Shown: piece by piece, positions 62,627 to 64,000 of the stretch
How the letters are laid out: each line of letters opens with the position of its first letter
How positions within the stretch are numbered: position 1 is the stretch's first letter
NCBI RefSeq assembly: GCF_902364025.1
Contig: NZ_CABJCG010000022.1
Span: 39,532 to 103,531, forward strand
Direction: 5' to 3'
Length of the DNA stretch: 64,000 nucleotides
DNA from: Enterocloster lavalensis
Lineage (GTDB): Bacteria > Bacillota > Clostridia > Lachnospirales > Lachnospiraceae
Position numbers and translations under genes: made by a program
The notes under the pieces: generated by a model
What the model was told of the DNA's origin: nothing
The model's database searches: none
Seen by the model: only the letters and a program-made list of their open reading frames with translations

Positions 62627-63814
62627 ATGAACAATTTTGAGTTTTATACCCCGACGCGGATGATTTTCGGAAGGGGAACCCATCTTCAGGTGGGGAAGAT
62701 CGTCAAGGAATATGGATTTAAAAAGGTGCTGGTTCATTTCGGCGGGGCCAGCGCGAAGAAAACCGGGCTTCTGGACGCTGTGTGCAGCGCGCTGGAGGCG
62801 GAGGGAATCGGTTATGTGCAGCTGGGCGGCGTACAGGCCAACCCCACCCTGTCCATGGCGAAAAAGGGCATCGAACTTTGCCTGGCGGAGAAAGTGGACT
62901 TTGTACTGGCCGTGGGCGGCGGCAGCGTGATCGACTCGGCCAAGTGCATCGCGGACGGCGCGGGAAGTCCCGGCGCTGACGTGTGGAAGTTCTTCACCAA
63001 GGAAGCGGCACCAAGCGGCGCCCTGCCCGTGGGCACCATTCTCACCCTGTCCGCCTCGGGCAGCGAGATGAGCGCCTCCTGCGTGATTACCAATGAGGAG
63101 AACGGTTTAAAGCGCGGTTTCAACAGCACCACCCACCGGCCTCTGTTCTCCATCTGCAACCCGGAGCTGACCTACACGGTGAATCGTTTCCAGACCGGTT
63201 GCGGCACCGTGGACATCATGATGCACACCCTGGAGCGGTATATGGGCGGAACGACGAAGGAGACGCCGCTGACGGACCGGATCGCGGAGGGGCTTCTGAA
63301 GTCCGTGGCGGAAGCCGGAGCGATAGCGGACCAGGATCCGGAGAACTATGAAGCCAGAGCCACTCTGATGTGGGCCGGAAGCCTTTCCCACAACGACCTG
63401 ACCAGCGCCGGGAGAGCGTTTATGATGCAGGTGCATCAGATGGAGCACGAGCTTTCTGGCATGTATCCACAGATCGCCCACGGAGCCGGGCTTTCCGCCC
63501 TGTGGCCCTCCTGGGCCCGTTACGTGTGCGCGGCCTGGCCGGAGCGCTTCGCCCAGTACGCGGTGCGGGTGTGGAATCTGGAAATGAATTTTGAGAATCC
63601 CATGGAAACGGCCCTGGCCGGAATCAAGGTTACGGAGGACTATTTCAAGAGCCTGGATATGCCCACAAATATCCGCGACCTGGGCGTGGAGCCGGAGAAG
63701 ATCGATGTGATGGCAGAAAAATGCACTAATTTCGGGACGCGCACGCTGCCGGGGATCAAGGAGCTTGGGAAAACAGAGATGATGGAGATTTACCGGATGG
63801 CTATGGAGGCATAA
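62627..63814 (+). CDS. Iron-containing alcohol dehydrogenase (BDH/YqhD type)
   Basis: 395 residues. Reduces aldehydes or oxidises alcohols with NAD(P)H. The cofactor loop GGGSVIDSAK and the metal ligands in VDIMMHTLE, HQMEHELSG and IAHGAGLS are present. The N-terminus NFEFYTPTRMIFGRG is that of the butanol dehydrogenase/YqhD branch. The ATG follows GAGGAGG. Single gene with its own promoter and terminator. Physiological substrate unknown. Confidence 0.93.
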   Translation: MNNFEFYTPTRMIFGRGTHLQVGKIVKEYGFKKVLVHFGGASAKKTGLLDAVCSALEAEGIGYVQLGGVQANPTLSMAKKGIELCLAEKVDFVLAVGGGSVIDSAKCIADGAGSPGADVWKFFTKEAAPSGALPVGTILTLSASGSEMSASCVITNEENGLKRGFNSTTHRPLFSICNPELTYTVNRFQTGCGTVDIMMHTLERYMGGTTKETPLTDRIAEGLLKSVAEAGAIADQDPENYEARATLMWAGSLSHNDLTSAGRAFMMQVHQMEHELSGMYPQIAHGAGLSALWPSWARYVCAAWPERFAQYAVRVWNLEMNFENPMETALAGIKVTEDYFKSLDMPTNIRDLGVEPEKIDVMAEKCTNFGTRTLPGIKELGKTEMMEIYRMAMEA

Positions 63815-63826
63815 GAATAAGGGAGA

Positions 63827-63866
63827 CAATCGCCCGCAGGCCGCACCGGCGGTCGAATCCATTCAA
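63827..63866 (-). repeat. Dispersed hairpin repeat, family R2, copy 5 (reverse)
   Basis: Read on the minus strand: TTGAATGGATTCGA, then CCGCCGGT, loop GCG, GCCTGCGG, then GCGATTG. The outer stem pairs fully. It lies between the dehydrogenase stop and its terminator. Confidence 0.7.
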
Positions 63867-63875
63867 ATGAAAAAT

Positions 63876-63946
63876 GCCGCCACGCTGAGGGGCTGCTGTG
63901 CCATAAACGGCATAATCGGCAGTCCCGCGGCGTGGCGGCGTTTTTT
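63876..63946 (+). terminator. Rho-independent terminator of the alcohol dehydrogenase gene
   Basis: GCCGCCACGC pairs with GCGTGGCGGC, with further inner pairing (GCTGC/GGCAG and GTGCC/GGCAT), followed by six Ts. Confidence 0.92.
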
Positions 63947-63952
63947 GTTGAT

Positions 63953-64000
63953 GTGCGCCCGGCGGCGCACGTTTCTAACCGGTGAAAGTCCGGAATCCGC
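63953..64000 (+). mobile_element. 5' end of a probable group II intron, cut by the window edge
   Basis: The sequence from 63953 begins GTGCGCCCGG, the GUGYG-type 5' end of group II introns, and continues to GGTGAAAGTCC, a phrase common in the first domain of bacterial introns. The site is six bases after the T run of a terminator, which is where class C introns insert. The rest, including any reverse transcriptase gene, lies outside. RNase P RNA also has a GAAAGTCCGG phrase, but the 5' end does not fit it. Confidence 0.55.

Noticed and set aside
63960..64000. RNase P RNA, from the phrase GAAAGTCCGG
   Set aside because: The 5' sequence GTGCGCCCGG and its spacing do not match RNase P RNA, and fit a group II intron start better.

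Overview
The window looks like chromosome of a GC-rich anaerobic Clostridia, most likely a Lachnospiraceae (Clostridium cluster XIVa) relative. The signs are the recA-recX-rny gene order with a Bacillus/Clostridium-type LexA operator, YesM/YesN two-component systems, sugar ABC transporters that lack their own ATPase, serC-serA-DUF1015, a Lac-family PTS, and strong GGAGG ribosome sites in front of many GTG and TTG starts. No species can be named from this sequence alone. No tRNA, rRNA or CRISPR was seen.

Layout. 0-6 kb: 3' part of a PRPP synthetase gene, an acyltransferase, then recA, recX and RNase Y. 6-12.4 kb: a small HTH regulator coupled to an HExxH membrane protein, then a response regulator / histidine kinase / ABC ATPase / FtsX permease module. 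12.5-22.6 kb: a two-component system on the minus strand, divergent from a six-gene operon that holds a two-domain lipoprotein SBP, two permeases, a coiled-coil HlyD-like protein, a MacB-core-like membrane protein and a secreted repeat protein. 22.7-25.5 kb: an M28 peptidase and a GNAT protein. 25.7-34.4 kb: amino-acid biosynthesis (leuB, ilvD, ilvB; serC, serA, DUF1015). 34.6-40.5 kb: a more AT-rich beta-glucoside PTS cassette bounded by terminators (HPr-like protein, PRD regulator, EIIB, EIIC, EIIA, 6-phospho-beta-glucosidase). 40.7-48.2 kb: FUSC transporter, radical-SAM/B12 protein, permuted-papain-like protein, DegV, diguanylate cyclase, HIT protein and cupin. 48.4-60.6 kb: a carbohydrate locus (SBP, two permeases, a 1,269-residue LamG protein, a TIM-barrel isomerase, a YiaK/DlgD-type dehydrogenase) facing a YesM kinase with two YesN regulators. 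60.9-64 kb: an M23 peptidase, an iron alcohol dehydrogenase, and the apparent 5' end of a group II intron just after a terminator.

The most unusual signals lie outside or inside genes rather than in gene content. There are two families of dispersed, hairpin-forming intergenic repeats with compensatory base changes between copies. There are four tandem arrays whose periods (24, 24, 30, 36 bp) are all multiples of three; one inserts about 60 residues into the ATP lid of a histidine kinase and another puts a linker of about 88 residues into the LamG protein. A multi-hairpin leader with mutually exclusive stems precedes serC. The best candidates for undescribed functional systems are the 14.9-22.6 kb operon, the 42.6-45.5 kb radical-SAM/papain/DegV group, and the 48.4-57.4 kb carbohydrate locus.
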